Below, piece after piece: positions 1 to 5,916 of a stretch of 8,490 nucleotides of DNA (positions within the stretch are counted from its first letter, which is position 1; each line of letters begins with the position of its first letter). The position numbers and the translations under genes are program-made. Source of the DNA: an uncultured Clostridium sp. GTDB lineage: Bacteria > Bacillota > Clostridia > TANB77 > CAG-508. The stretch spans positions 1-8,490 of the forward strand of contig CAMCHB010000042.1 in assembly GCA_945874585.1 (NCBI GenBank), written 5' to 3'. The notes beneath the pieces are model-generated. The model worked only from the letters and a program-made list of their open reading frames with translations. It was not told the origin of the DNA and did not search any database.

Positions 1-81
1 ACTTTATATTTCTTCTTTCTATCTCTTCCGTAATACGCAGTAAATTTTTTTCTTTTCTATTTATTGCATATATTGGAAATT

Positions 82-164
82 TTCTACAACATTATATTAC
101 AGATTTTCCAAATCGTAAAGGTTTTTTTGCAAATTTTAGCAATTTTATGTAAAGTGTTGTAGAA
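82..164. repeat. Widely spaced 10-bp perfect inverted repeat around the leftward promoter
   Basis: TTCTACAACA at 82-91 and its exact reverse complement TGTTGTAGAA at 155-164 flank the leftward promoter. One arm abuts the -10 box and covers the predicted start of transcription; the other is upstream of the -35. The centres are 73 bp apart, close to seven helical turns. It could be a pair of binding sites for a looping repressor, or chance in AT-rich DNA. Confidence 0.35.
91..119 (-). promoter_or_regulatory. Sigma-A promoter reading out of the left edge
   Basis: On the minus strand a perfect -10 box TATAAT (91-96) lies 17 bases downstream of a -35-like TTTACG (114-119). Transcription would start near 84 and run left out of the window. 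No start codon with a ribosome binding site is visible between 84 and 1, so the gene it serves (or an RNA) begins beyond the edge or has a leader longer than 80 bases. The stretch 1-190 otherwise holds no gene that I can see. Confidence 0.6.
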
Positions 165-192
165 TTATGTAATCTTTTGGTCGGTTTTAACT

Positions 193-231
193 AAAAAAAC
201 ATTCATTTGAAATTCTTCAAATGAATGTTTT
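193..231 (-). terminator. Rho-independent terminator of the small membrane protein gene
   Basis: A perfect 16-bp stem (196-211 with 216-231) has a 4-base loop. On the minus strand it is followed by a run of seven T (193-199, partly used by the stem). It starts only 4 bases after the TAG stop at 236-238. The stem is AT-rich but long, which fits an intrinsic terminator in a low-GC genome. Confidence 0.88.
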
Positions 232-235
232 AGAG

Positions 236-550
236 CTATTTCTTATCTTTGGTTTTTGTAGATAATGAATCAACAGCTTTTTCAACTTTTTGGTTGACAA
301 CTTTTTTGTTTTCAACAAGATCACTTGTTTTGTCTTCGTCTTTTTTGATACCTGCCGTATCTTTTACGCTTTTTTCAACCTGATCAACAATTTTATTGTC
401 AGCTTGTAAAATATCTTTCTTTTCTACGCTTTGCTCAACCTGCGGTTGTTGCCATTCTTCATCTCCACCTTCTTGTTCATCATAGTGAACATACATACTC
501 AAAGCAATTGAAACAATAATGGCTAATATAGCGCATATCCGTTTACTCAT
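236..550 (-). CDS. Small single-pass membrane protein with a charged extracytoplasmic tail (unknown function)
   Basis: I do not recognise this 104-residue protein. Residues 4-20 form one hydrophobic helix after a short basic start (MSKR), so it is probably an N-terminal anchor or uncleaved signal with the rest outside the membrane. There is no lipobox cysteine. Residues 24-32 are acidic, and the remainder is rich in Lys, Glu, Asp, Val and Gln with no cysteine, likely extended or coiled. A short motif recurs three times: VEQSV (38-42), VEKSV (58-62) and VEKAV (89-93). The ATG follows an AAGGAGG site with a 7-base spacer, and the gene has its own promoter (617-645) and terminator (193-231). These signals make it a real monocistronic gene despite its length. 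Function is unknown. Confidence 0.75.
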   Translation of the reverse strand: MSKRICAILAIIVSIALSMYVHYDEQEGGDEEWQQPQVEQSVEKKDILQADNKIVDQVEKSVKDTAGIKKDEDKTSDLVENKKVVNQKVEKAVDSLSTKTKDKK

Positions 551-616
551 TGTAATTCCTCCTTAAGCAATCCTCTCTTAGCTCTTTTACAAAAAATAAA
601 ATATTTTCATACCTTA

Positions 617-645
617 ATTATAGCATTTTTCGGCATTTTTTTCAA
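617..645 (-). promoter_or_regulatory. Sigma-A promoter of the small membrane protein gene
   Basis: On the minus strand TTGAAA (640-645, five of six to consensus) is separated by exactly 17 bases from a perfect TATAAT (617-622). The -35 box overlaps the TGA stop (642-644) of the upstream metallopeptidase gene. Transcription would start near 610, giving a leader of about 60 bases before the ATG at 550. Confidence 0.85.
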
Positions 646-1340
646 ATATTCGCCATGACAAAACCAAGGATAAGATACAACACAATGCGTAGTAAATTGT
701 TCCACAATAGATTAAAGTTCATGTATTTTACCCCAACCTTATTGAGTACATCGTATTGTCCCACCACTTCTTCTATTTCCTCTGGTTTTAGAACTTTTTC
801 GGTAATCATATATGTTTTGGCTAAATATCTTGCTTTGATCATGGCATCGGTTTCTAGGTAACTACGAAGAGCAAATTGTACCCCGCTAATTGTCATTAAA
901 ATAAATCCTTGTAATAAAATATCTTTGTATACACCGCATATAGTTAAAACAATAGCAATAAACCAGTAAATAAGGGCTAGATTGGAAATGATAAAATTAG
1001 CCAATAACATTTTTCGATCTTGCATAGAATGAATGCATTCATGAGCAATCGTCTGAATACGTGTATAGTTGTCTTTCAAATTAGCAATGGATATACGATT
1101 GGTAAGGACTAAGTACATGCTTGTTTTGCTGTCTTTATCTTCCTCTATTTTTACAGTTTGATTGCCAATCAATCTTACAATTTTTTTGCAAATTTCCAAA
1201 TTATCTGGAAATTTATCGGTTAGTTTATTTAAATACTCGTTTTTTCCTAAAGCTTTGATTTTTTCAACATTCACATGAAAAATATATTTTAATACCATCA
1301 TCACAATGACTAGAAAAACTAAGGCTATGGCAATATTCAT
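642..1340 (-). CDS. Membrane-embedded zinc metallopeptidase, divergent YugP-like (HExxH)
   Basis: This 232-residue protein is probably an integral membrane zinc peptidase. An N-terminal helix (about 3-20) is followed by a soluble stretch, then the zinc motif HECIH at 100-104 inside TIAHECIHSMQ, which fits two His ligands and a catalytic Glu101. Two helices follow (about 112-134 and 139-157), then LETDA at 161-166 with Glu163, which sits where gluzincins such as YugP carry the third ligand Glu. A last helix spans about 211-230. The order (strand, Ser/Ala-rich helix, HExxH-x-x-Q, membrane pair, E-x-D-A) resembles the neutral zinc metallopeptidase family of B. subtilis YugP, but the match is distant and its substrate is unknown. 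The ATG has AAAGGAGG upstream with a 9-base spacer; an ATG eight bases earlier is out of frame and stops at once. It is the last gene of the glycosyltransferase operon. Confidence 0.68.
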   Translation of the reverse strand: MNIAIALVFLVIVMMVLKYIFHVNVEKIKALGKNEYLNKLTDKFPDNLEICKKIVRLIGNQTVKIEEDKDSKTSMYLVLTNRISIANLKDNYTRIQTIAHECIHSMQDRKMLLANFIISNLALIYWFIAIVLTICGVYKDILLQGFILMTISGVQFALRSYLETDAMIKARYLAKTYMITEKVLKPEEIEEVVGQYDVLNKVGVKYMNFNLLWNNLLRIVLYLILGFVMANI

Positions 1341-1363
1341 ATGATCATTCCTCCTTTAAAATG

Positions 1364-1389
1364 AGAGACGGAAATTGCTTTCCGTCTTT
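1364..1389. other. Intergenic hairpin between the YlbF and metallopeptidase genes
   Basis: A perfect 9-bp stem (1366-1374 with 1379-1387) closes a 4-base loop that reads GCAA, a GNRA tetraloop, in the minus-strand transcript. In that direction only TCTCATTTT follows, so it is a weak terminator at best. It lies between the YlbF stop (1392-1394) and the ribosome binding site of the peptidase gene, and may act as a partial terminator or an RNA stability element within the operon. Confidence 0.5.
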
Positions 1390-1391
1390 TG

Positions 1392-1727
1392 TTATAACAC
1401 TTCTTTTACAGCTTCTCCTATAATTTTATTGACATCTGCTAGCATAACATTAAAGCGCACTTCCATGTCAAAATATTTTTTGATCTCTTTATCTTCTACC
1501 AAAATCAAGTACATTTCTTCTAATTTCTTTTTGGTTTCAGGATTTTCACTTCCACCACCTTGCAAAGTTAGTACTTGTGTGTCGTAACGTAATTTTTCGA
1601 AATCTTCTACTTTTTTCTTTTTGTTTGGATCTGCTGCTATTAAATCCTTCATTTCTTTGTATTCAACATATTCTCTACTTTCTTTTATCTGACGTGCTAA
1701 ATCATTGGCTGTATCATAAACTGTCAT
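1392..1727 (-). CDS. YlbF/YmcA-family protein
   Basis: This 111-residue soluble, all-helical protein belongs to the YlbF/YmcA (Com_YlbF) family. Recognisable family features in order are a start YDTANDLARQIKESREY (4-20), a DP turn at 33-34, a long charged helix with DFEKLRYDTQ (42-51), the small-residue segment LQGGG (55-59), and a C-terminal helix with EVRFNVMLADVNKIIGEA (89-106). Length is near the family norm. In B. subtilis, YlbF and YmcA form a complex with YaaT that affects RNase Y-dependent mRNA processing, competence, biofilm and sporulation; whether this paralogue does the same is inference. The AAGGAGG site (1734-1740) shares a base with the upstream stop codon and has a 6-base spacer, so translation is probably coupled to the glycosyltransferase gene. 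The nearest functional clue is co-transcription with an alpha-glucan synthase-like enzyme. Confidence 0.92.
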   Translation of the reverse strand: MTVYDTANDLARQIKESREYVEYKEMKDLIAADPNKKKKVEDFEKLRYDTQVLTLQGGGSENPETKKKLEEMYLILVEDKEIKKYFDMEVRFNVMLADVNKIIGEAVKEVL

Positions 1728-1733
1728 GTTATT

Positions 1734-1742
1734 CCTCCTTTA
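1734..1742 (-). promoter_or_regulatory. Ribosome binding site overlapping the upstream stop codon
   Basis: On the minus strand TAAAGGAGG combines the TAA stop of the glycosyltransferase (1740-1742) with the AAGGAGG site (1734-1740) of the YlbF gene; only 12 bases lie between stop and next start. This supports a single operon with coupled translation. Confidence 0.85.
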
Positions 1743-3032
1743 TGCATAAGCTTGTCTCTTTTTGAATCCCAATAAGGTAGCAATTTCTGAATCATTATTT
1801 TTTGCTCTTTTGGTTTTCTTTGCTTTTTCTTGTGCAATTTGTTTTGCTTGTCTATCTGCCATTGTTTCGCAAATTGCCTTTTGATAGATGAAATATGTAT
1901 CTTGAGCAATTTTGTTCCAATTGTATTCTTTCTTGACTTTTAATTTCGCTTGCTTTACGCAATTACTACATAATTGTGGATCATATAGCAAACTCAAGAT
2001 AGAATCGGCTAAAGAATTCGCATTGCCTGCATAGCTCTTCATACCATTTACACGGTGTTCTACAATTTCATTTAAGCCACCAACATCGGAAACCACGGTT
2101 GGCACGCCTGCTAGCATAGCCTCTAGGGCTACAATACCAAATGGTTCATACGTACTTGGGAAAACAGATATATCTGCTGCTTTGTACATCTTATTGACTT
2201 GTTTGCCATTTAGGTAACCTGTAAAATAAACTTTGTTAGCAATATTTAAATGGTTAACTTGCTCACGTAGTTTATCCATCATGCCACCCTTTCCCGCAAT
2301 GACAAGTTTGGCATCATGGTAATTGGCTAAAATTTTTGGCATTGCTGCAATTAAATGTTGTACTCCTTTTTCATATACCAATCTACCTAAGAAAAGGATA
2401 ATTTTTTCGTTATCTGCTGCATATTGACGACGAAAATCATAATCTCTTTCAATTCCATTGAAAGCTGTTAAATTGATACCATTTGGTACTACGTTGATTT
2501 TTTCAAATGGTAGGCCAAATAATCTTTGTAATTCATTTTTCATGTAATTACTGTTGACCAAAACCTCAGATGCTTCATAGGTTAATAACCATTCTGTATC
2601 ATTGATATAACGTTGCATTTCATCATGGATACCAGAATTTCGACCAGATTCTGTTGCATGAATGGTTGCTACAATTGGTATGTTATAAGAATTTTTCAAT
2701 GTTTTGGCTGCATAGGTAACCAACCAATCATGGGCATGAATTACGTCAAATTTTCCTTCCTTTTCCATCAATTCATTTGCTTTTGCTATCATATTAAAAT
2801 TTAATTGCATAATCCAATCAATAAAATTGTTTGGATTGATCATATAATTGTTAACTCTATGTACATGAACCCCTTTATCGTTTTCATAATCACCTACGTT
2901 TCCTTCTTTATATGTAATTACATGAACCTCGTGACCATCTTTGATCAAACGATGTGATAAATCGTGCACAACTCTTGCAATTCCTCCTACAATTCTTGGT
3001 GGATATTCCCATGTTAACATTAAGATTTTCAT
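1740..3032 (-). CDS. GT4-family glycosyltransferase, probable alpha-glucan (glycogen) synthase
   Basis: This 430-residue GT-B enzyme probably transfers glucose from a nucleotide sugar to an alpha-1,4-glucan in the cytoplasm. The N-terminal domain starts MKILMLTWEYPPRIVGGIAR, with the acceptor/phosphate loop Gly at 16-17, and carries HAHDW at 99-103. The linker VVPNGI (181-186) leads to the donor domain with GRLVYEKG (216-223, Arg217 and Lys222 at the expected diphosphate-binding places) and the retaining E-x7-E motif, Glu296 and Glu304, in YEPFGIVALEA. Length to about 388 is normal for the family; residues 390-430 are a Lys-rich tail (11 basic, 4 acidic). The WEYPP start is typical of clostridial GT4 enzymes found beside GH57 branching enzymes, and the branching enzyme lies divergently next door. 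Specificity is inferred; another hexosyltransferase role is possible. The ATG has AAGGGAG upstream with an 8-base spacer. It leads the operon with the YlbF and peptidase genes. Confidence 0.85.
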   Translation of the reverse strand: MKILMLTWEYPPRIVGGIARVVHDLSHRLIKDGHEVHVITYKEGNVGDYENDKGVHVHRVNNYMINPNNFIDWIMQLNFNMIAKANELMEKEGKFDVIHAHDWLVTYAAKTLKNSYNIPIVATIHATESGRNSGIHDEMQRYINDTEWLLTYEASEVLVNSNYMKNELQRLFGLPFEKINVVPNGINLTAFNGIERDYDFRRQYAADNEKIILFLGRLVYEKGVQHLIAAMPKILANYHDAKLVIAGKGGMMDKLREQVNHLNIANKVYFTGYLNGKQVNKMYKAADISVFPSTYEPFGIVALEAMLAGVPTVVSDVGGLNEIVEHRVNGMKSYAGNANSLADSILSLLYDPQLCSNCVKQAKLKVKKEYNWNKIAQDTYFIYQKAICETMADRQAKQIAQEKAKKTKRAKNNDSEIATLLGFKKRQAYA

Positions 3033-3100
3033 TTCTTAATCTCCCTTCCTTAAACTATCTTTTGTAATTTTCCTTTTGTCGTCATGCTCTCTTAAATTTC

Positions 3101-3118
3101 TCGTATTATTTTATACGA
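3101..3118. promoter_or_regulatory. Operator-like palindrome centred on the -10 box
   Basis: TCGTAT (3101-3106) and ATACGA (3113-3118) form a perfect 6-bp inverted repeat with a 6-base centre. It covers the -10 box of the glycosyltransferase operon promoter, a position where a dimeric repressor would block RNA polymerase. The repressor is unknown, and chance cannot be excluded. Confidence 0.4.
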
Positions 3119-3136
3119 TTTTGTAGGAAATGTAAA
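3108..3136 (-). promoter_or_regulatory. Sigma-A promoter of the glycosyltransferase operon
   Basis: On the minus strand TTTACA (3131-3136) is followed after 17 bases by TAAAAT (3108-3113); each box matches five of six consensus bases. The predicted start near 3101 gives a leader of about 70 bases. The alternative -10 TATAAA two bases upstream would leave a 15-base spacer, so I prefer the first. Confidence 0.65.
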
Positions 3137-3218
3137 CATTATTTTCAAAATGTATTATTTCATTTATGTGTCTTTTTTGTTACATTTTTGTTATATTTTA
3201 TTTTTTCATGACTTTCTA

Positions 3219-3245
3219 TTGAATAAAAACACTTTTTGATATACT
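3219..3245 (+). promoter_or_regulatory. Possible promoter of the DUF4912-branching enzyme unit
   Basis: TTGAAT (3219-3224) and TATACT (3240-3245) are good boxes but only 15 bases apart. They lie about 40 bases before the DUF4912 start, between the two divergent transcription units. I see no better-spaced sigma-A pair in the intergenic region on this strand. Confidence 0.35.
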
Positions 3246-3272
3246 ATTATGGTGATTGATTTTTATTTTACT

Positions 3273-3279
3273 AAGGAGG
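3273..3279 (+). promoter_or_regulatory. Ribosome binding site fixing the DUF4912 start
   Basis: AAGGAGG with a 5-base spacer precedes the ATG at 3285. An in-frame ATG at 3249 lies upstream of this site and has no comparable signal, so translation should begin at 3285. Confidence 0.88.
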
Positions 3280-3284
3280 AAATT

Positions 3285-4157
3285 ATGCCACATATAAAAA
3301 CAACTGAAGAACCTAAAATGAATAGGCATTCCAAAGAAACAAATCCAGCAGTTACACCTATTTCTTCTCCAAAAGAAATAACCATTACAGCCAAAAAAAG
3401 AAAAGGAGTTTCTCGCTCTCATATAAAAGATAAAAAAGCAACTAAACCAGTTCGTAAAGCCAGCCGTGTTAGCCAAAAAAAGCCATCTCGAAAGGCTATT
3501 AACCAAACTGGTAAAAGAAAAGAAAAAGAGCCAATGATTCTTTCCTCTTATTTAACGAAAGATTTAACCAGACCATTTGCCCTATCAGAATATTATGATT
3601 TACCATATTTCTACGGACAAACTGTTGTTAAAATTTTGGCACAGACCCCTAATACATTGTTTGTGTATTGGGATATTTCTGAAAAAGATCGTGAAAAATT
3701 CAAACAAGAATTTGGTGAAAATGTCTTTTCTGAAACCAAACCTGTTTTAATTGTAAAAAATTTAATCAAAGACTATGCCTTTGAAATTGAAGTTAACGAC
3801 TTTGCAAATTGTTGGTATTTTCATGTGGATGATGCAAAATGTAAATATCATATTGAATTTGGCAGACGCCCTATTTCATCTCAAGTTCATCTTCCAAATG
3901 ATTACCTTTATGTTTCTTCCTCTAATGTTATTGAGGCACCAAATGATCATGTTTTATTGGAACAATTACCACCTGTTATTTGTTTTCGAAATGTAAAAAA
4001 TAATCATGTTTCCTATAAGGAAGTTCATCGCACACCAAATTTAATTGGTCAAATACAGTCTTATGATGTGGCTTCTTTCTATCAGGAAGCTTACCATGAT
4101 GAAGATTTTACAACAGCTACTCAATGGATGGGACATTCCTCATCTTCATTTAAATAA
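3285..4157 (+). CDS. DUF4912 domain protein with Lys/Arg-rich N-terminus
   Basis: This 290-residue cytoplasmic protein has two parts. Residues 1-82 are low-complexity and strongly basic, with 25 Lys/Arg against 7 Asp/Glu and many Ser, Thr and Pro, so probably disordered. Residues 97-250 are a DUF4912 domain: LPYFYGQT (106-113) followed by the hydrophobic strand and YWDIS (128-132), then strand-rich sequence with CWYFHVDD (176-183) and YLYVSSSNVIEAP (207-219). The C-terminal 40 residues are polar with aromatic spots. DUF4912 has no established biochemical role; in Firmicutes it commonly accompanies GH57 branching enzymes, which follows here after 31 bases. That suggests a structural or regulatory role at alpha-glucan granules, possibly glucan or anion binding through the basic segment, but this is inference. 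No signal peptide or membrane helix is present. Confidence 0.85.
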   Translation: MPHIKTTEEPKMNRHSKETNPAVTPISSPKEITITAKKRKGVSRSHIKDKKATKPVRKASRVSQKKPSRKAINQTGKRKEKEPMILSSYLTKDLTRPFALSEYYDLPYFYGQTVVKILAQTPNTLFVYWDISEKDREKFKQEFGENVFSETKPVLIVKNLIKDYAFEIEVNDFANCWYFHVDDAKCKYHIEFGRRPISSQVHLPNDYLYVSSSNVIEAPNDHVLLEQLPPVICFRNVKNNHVSYKEVHRTPNLIGQIQSYDVASFYQEAYHDEDFTTATQWMGHSSSSFK

Positions 4158-4170
4158 TATAGATTGAAAC

Positions 4171-4178
4171 GGAAAAGG
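4171..4178 (+). promoter_or_regulatory. Weak ribosome binding site of the branching enzyme gene
   Basis: GGAAAAGG lies 10 bases before the ATG at 4189. An in-frame TTG at 4180 is one base from this site and too close to be served by it, so I place the start at 4189. The site is clearly weaker than the AAGGAGG used by most neighbours; coupling to the upstream gene may help. Confidence 0.6.
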
Positions 4179-4188
4179 ATTGAAAATA

Positions 4189-5781
4189 ATGAAAAATGTC
4201 AAAGGATATGTTAGTTTTATTTTACATGCTCATTTACCCTTTGTTTTTCATCCAGAAAGCGAAGATTATCTGGAGGAGCAATGGCTTTTTGAAGCAATAT
4301 CAGAAACTTATATACCATTATTGTTAAATTTTAAAAAACTAGAAGAGGAAAAAGTAAATTTTCGTATTACGATGTCACTTACGCCACCTCTTCTTTCTAT
4401 GTTAGATAATGACTTATTGCAAAAAAGATATATCAAATACTTGGAACAACACATCGAATTAGCCGAAAAAGAAATTCACAGAACCCAATACGATGCTCGT
4501 TTAAATCAATTGTCTAAATATTATTTTGAACGTTATTCAAATGATTTACATGTATTTCGCGATGTTTACCAATGCAATTTAATCCAAGGCTTTAAGCATT
4601 TTCAAGATATTGGTGTTTTGGAAATTATTACTTGCGGTGCTACGCATGGTTATTTTCCTATTTTGTATGTCAACGAACATACAATCCGTGCTCAAATTGC
4701 AGTTGGTGTACAAACATATGAAAAATACTTTGGTCGCAAACCTCGTGGTATCTGGCTTCCAGAATGTGGTTATGTCCCACAAGCTGACCGTTATTTAAAA
4801 GAATTTGGTGTAGAATATATTATTACCGAATCTCATGGTATTTTATATGCAGACCCTACCCCGCTTTATGGAACTTTTACACCAATTGTTTCCCCTGGTG
4901 GTGTTGTTGCATTTGGTCGTGATATTGAATCTTCTAAACAGGTTTGGAGTTCCATCATTGGATATCCCGGTGATTTTAATTACCGTGAATTTTATCGTGA
5001 TATTGGATATGATGCTGACTATGATTACATCAAACCTTATATCGCTAAAAATGGAGCTCGTGTTCATACAGGAATCAAATATTATCGTATTACTTCTAAG
5101 GGTGATTTTAAAGATTATTACAATTTACAATGGGCAAAAGACTCTGCTGAAAAACAAGCCGGTCACTTCCTAGATTCTAGAACCAAGCAAATTGACCATC
5201 TATCACAATTTATGCCGGTTCCTCCCATTGTTGTTTGTCCTTATGATGCTGAACTTTACGGTCATTGGTGGTACGAGGGTCCTTATTGGTTATACATTTT
5301 ATTTAAAAAGATTTATTACGATGATTGCAATTTTGAATTGATTACCCCTGGCGAATATATTGATAAATATCCAGAAATGCAGGTTTCTTCTCCTTGTATT
5401 TCTAGCTGGGGCAAAAATGGATATAGTGAAGTATGGCTAAATGGCACAAATGATTATGTTCATAAACATCTTCATATAGCAGGCGATCGTATGGTAGAAT
5501 TGGCTCAATCTTTTCCTAACCAAGCAAGAGATTCCCTTATGGGACGAGCTTTAAATCAATGTGCTCGTGAGTTATTACTTGCCCAAAGCAGTGATTGGCT
5601 TTTCATTATTACCAATGGAACGATGGTTGATTATGCGAAAAAGAGAATCAAAGATCATATTGGTCGTTTTACAAAGCTATACGAGCAAATTAAAAAGCAA
5701 GCAATCGAAGAAGATTTTCTAAAAATGTTAGAAGAAAAAGATGCGATTTTCCCAGATATCGATTATCAGATATATGCTTAA
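4189..5781 (+). CDS. GH57 1,4-alpha-glucan branching enzyme (GH57 + DUF1957)
   Basis: This 530-residue cytoplasmic enzyme should cleave an alpha-1,4-glucan and transfer the piece to a 6-hydroxyl, making alpha-1,6 branches. All GH57 signatures are present: HAHLPF (13-18), GATHGY (150-155), WLPECGY with the probable nucleophile Glu192, and CPYDAELYGHWW with the probable acid/base Asp353. Between them, FGRDIESSKQVWS and GYPGDFNYREFYRDIGYD (about 242-275) are typical of branching members rather than amylases. Trp32, Trp407 and Trp416 lie where branching enzymes have aromatic residues around the active-site cleft. Residues from about 425 to 505 form the helical DUF1957 domain. Length is normal for bacterial GH57 branching enzymes, without the C-terminal extension seen in some archaeal ones. 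It follows the DUF4912 gene after 31 bases, is divergent from the glucan synthase-like GT4 gene, and ends in a strong terminator. Confidence 0.93.
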   Translation: MKNVKGYVSFILHAHLPFVFHPESEDYLEEQWLFEAISETYIPLLLNFKKLEEEKVNFRITMSLTPPLLSMLDNDLLQKRYIKYLEQHIELAEKEIHRTQYDARLNQLSKYYFERYSNDLHVFRDVYQCNLIQGFKHFQDIGVLEIITCGATHGYFPILYVNEHTIRAQIAVGVQTYEKYFGRKPRGIWLPECGYVPQADRYLKEFGVEYIITESHGILYADPTPLYGTFTPIVSPGGVVAFGRDIESSKQVWSSIIGYPGDFNYREFYRDIGYDADYDYIKPYIAKNGARVHTGIKYYRITSKGDFKDYYNLQWAKDSAEKQAGHFLDSRTKQIDHLSQFMPVPPIVVCPYDAELYGHWWYEGPYWLYILFKKIYYDDCNFELITPGEYIDKYPEMQVSSPCISSWGKNGYSEVWLNGTNDYVHKHLHIAGDRMVELAQSFPNQARDSLMGRALNQCARELLLAQSSDWLFIITNGTMVDYAKKRIKDHIGRFTKLYEQIKKQAIEEDFLKMLEEKDAIFPDIDYQIYA

Positions 5782-5817
5782 AAGGTCAGGCTCTTAAAAA
5801 GAGCTTGACCTTTTTTT
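5781..5817 (+). terminator. Rho-independent terminator of the DUF4912-GH57 unit
   Basis: A stem of 12 pairs (5784-5795 with 5799-5810, one G-U) closes a 3-base AAA loop, is extended by A-T pairs and is followed by seven T (5811-5817). It begins directly at the stop codon of the branching enzyme gene. Confidence 0.93.
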
Positions 5818-5900
5818 ACCCTTTAGACATGTTTCCTTTTTTATGATTTTGCATAAAATATGAATAGCTCAGCTTACTTTAGTAGATAATAAAACAGAGA

Positions 5901-5907
5901 TGGAGGG
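5901..5907 (+). promoter_or_regulatory. Ribosome binding site for the GTG start of ytxC
   Basis: TGGAGGG lies 10 bases before GTG at 5917. No in-frame ATG is nearby, so GTG is the likely start. I find no convincing sigma-A promoter in 5818-5900; a sporulation sigma factor promoter is conceivable but not demonstrable by eye. Confidence 0.7.
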
Positions 5908-5916
5908 ATCGGAATC

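Noticed and set aside
642..644. UGA read as tryptophan (mycoplasma-type code)
   Set aside because: The metallopeptidase ends sensibly at this TGA, a promoter overlaps it, and all tryptophans in the window use TGG.
655..861. Plus-strand open frame within the metallopeptidase gene
   Set aside because: It is antisense to the membrane-helix codons of the peptidase and has no start signals.
1740..3032. Classical GT5 GlgA glycogen synthase
   Set aside because: The N-terminus (WEYPP, GGIA) and the E-x7-E motif fit GT4; the KTGGL motif of GT5 GlgA is absent and the protein is shorter.
3175..3193. Direct repeat TTTTGTTA twice with 11-base period in the divergent intergenic region
   Set aside because: The word is short and T-rich in a T-rich stretch, so chance is likely and no promoter boxes align with it.
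3249..3284. In-frame upstream start for the DUF4912 protein
   Set aside because: The strong AAGGAGG at 3273-3279 lies inside this extension and points to the ATG at 3285.
3216..3506. Minus-strand open frame of 96 codons opposite the DUF4912 start
   Set aside because: It lies antisense to the basic N-terminal segment, its Phe-rich product mirrors Lys-rich codons, and it has no ribosome binding site.
4843..5067. Open frames on both strands inside the GH57 gene
   Set aside because: They are shadows of a gene with all GH57 motifs in frame; no ribosome binding sites or family resemblance.
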